From assembly GCA_020849155.1 (NCBI GenBank), contig JADLGU010000284.1, positions 1-5,549 of the forward strand: 5,549 bases of DNA, given 5' to 3'. This document shows, in pieces, positions 5,118 to 5,549 of the stretch; position 1 is the first letter of the stretch; every line of letters begins with the position of its first letter. The notes beneath the pieces were generated by a model. The model was given only the letters and a program-made list of their open reading frames with translations. It was not told where the DNA came from and did no database searches. The translations under genes were made by a program, and so were the position numbers. This DNA is from Rhodocyclaceae bacterium. Lineage in GTDB: Bacteria > Pseudomonadota > Gammaproteobacteria > Burkholderiales > Rhodocyclaceae.

Positions 5118-5549
5118 GCCTTCAGTCTCCAGTGCAATGTCTCGCCGGCGCGCAGCGGCACCAGCGCCCCGTCGCCGAAGGGCAGGCTGTCCGGCACCCG
5201 CCAGTCCGCCCGCTCCAGGGTGATCGTCTCGGTGTTGCGCGGCAGGCCGTAATAGTCGGCGCCGTGGAAGCTGGCGAAGGCCTCCAGCCGATCGAGCGCG
5301 CCGGCCGATTCGAAGGCCTCGGCATAGAGCTCCAGCGCGTGCAGCGCCGTGTAGCAGCCGGCGCAGCCGCAGGCCGCCTCTTTCGTGTTGCGCGCATGCG
5401 GCGCCGAGTCGGTGCCGAGGAAGAATTTCGGGCTGCCGGAGGTGGCCGCCTTGAGCAGCGCCTGGCGATGCGCCTCGCGCTTGAGCACCGGCAGGCAGTA
5501 GTGGTGCGGCCGCACGCCGCCGGCCAGCAGCGCGTTGCGGTTGAAGAGC
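5114..5549 (-). CDS. pyrC: Dihydroorotase, E. coli PyrC type, C-terminal part
   Basis: Dihydroorotase interconverts N-carbamoyl-L-aspartate and L-dihydroorotate in the third step of de novo pyrimidine synthesis. The 144 visible residues are the C-terminal two-fifths of a roughly 345-aa protein, and the reading frame stays open to the right window edge. They match the zinc-dependent class II (E. coli-like) enzyme: LFNRNALLAGGVRPHHYCLP, then FFLGTDSAPHARNTKEAACGCAGCY, where the Asp of TDSAPH is the catalytic Asp250 of E. coli and the following His (His254 there) binds substrate. The YGLPRNTETITL and LVPLRAGETLHWRLK stretches close the protein, as in the family. The GTG at 5515-5513 is an internal Val codon, not a start. 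The metal-binding N-terminal half lies outside the window. The stop overlaps the lipoprotein start by 4 bp. Confidence 0.96.
   Translation of the reverse strand, partial: LFNRNALLAGGVRPHHYCLPVLKREAHRQALLKAATSGSPKFFLGTDSAPHARNTKEAACGCAGCYTALHALELYAEAFESAGALDRLEAFASFHGADYYGLPRNTETITLERADWRVPDSLPFGDGALVPLRAGETLHWRLKA

Overview
This 5.5 kb window is GC-rich, densely packed bacterial chromosome. The start of a division/cell-wall (dcw) cluster sits beside the RNase P RNA gene, and an E. coli-type dihydroorotase lies nearby. This layout and the protein sequences suggest a betaproteobacterium, perhaps Rhodocyclales-like. The taxon is inferred from general gene-order knowledge, not from a search.

Left part (1-1730, minus strand): the dcw cluster reads right to left. 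It has a sigma70-type promoter with three 10-bp-spaced MraZ boxes, then mraZ (transcriptional regulator), rsmH (16S rRNA m4C1402 methyltransferase) and ftsL (divisome protein, cut by the window edge). The genes are tightly coupled: a GTGA overlap joins mraZ and rsmH, and 4 nt separate rsmH from ftsL. The MraZ boxes overlap the -10 element, as expected for autorepression.

Middle (1731-2520): about 150 bp of AT-rich spacer is followed by rnpB on the minus strand, with its own promoter. It is a type A RNase P RNA of about 449 nt, longer than the 377 nt of E. coli. Most of the extra length is a 92-nt branched P12 arm. Just upstream of rnpB is a 25-codon ORF with a consensus Shine-Dalgarno sequence, starting one base after the stop of a DUF3025 gene. 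A textbook plus-strand intrinsic terminator lies inside the 3' end of that DUF3025 gene, with no obvious plus-strand gene to end. This is the least explained part of the window.

Right part (2467-5549): the DUF3025 gene (minus) and a UMF1/Atg22-like MFS transporter (plus) diverge from start codons about one base apart. The transporter converges on, and overlaps by 29 bp, a small lipoprotein gene (minus). That gene is coupled by an ATGA overlap to pyrC (minus, pyrimidine biosynthesis), which runs off the right edge.

No tRNA, CRISPR array, insertion sequence or clear sign of horizontal transfer was seen. Most of the window is conserved housekeeping sequence. The real curiosities are the rnpB P12 arm and the small-ORF/orphan-terminator region.
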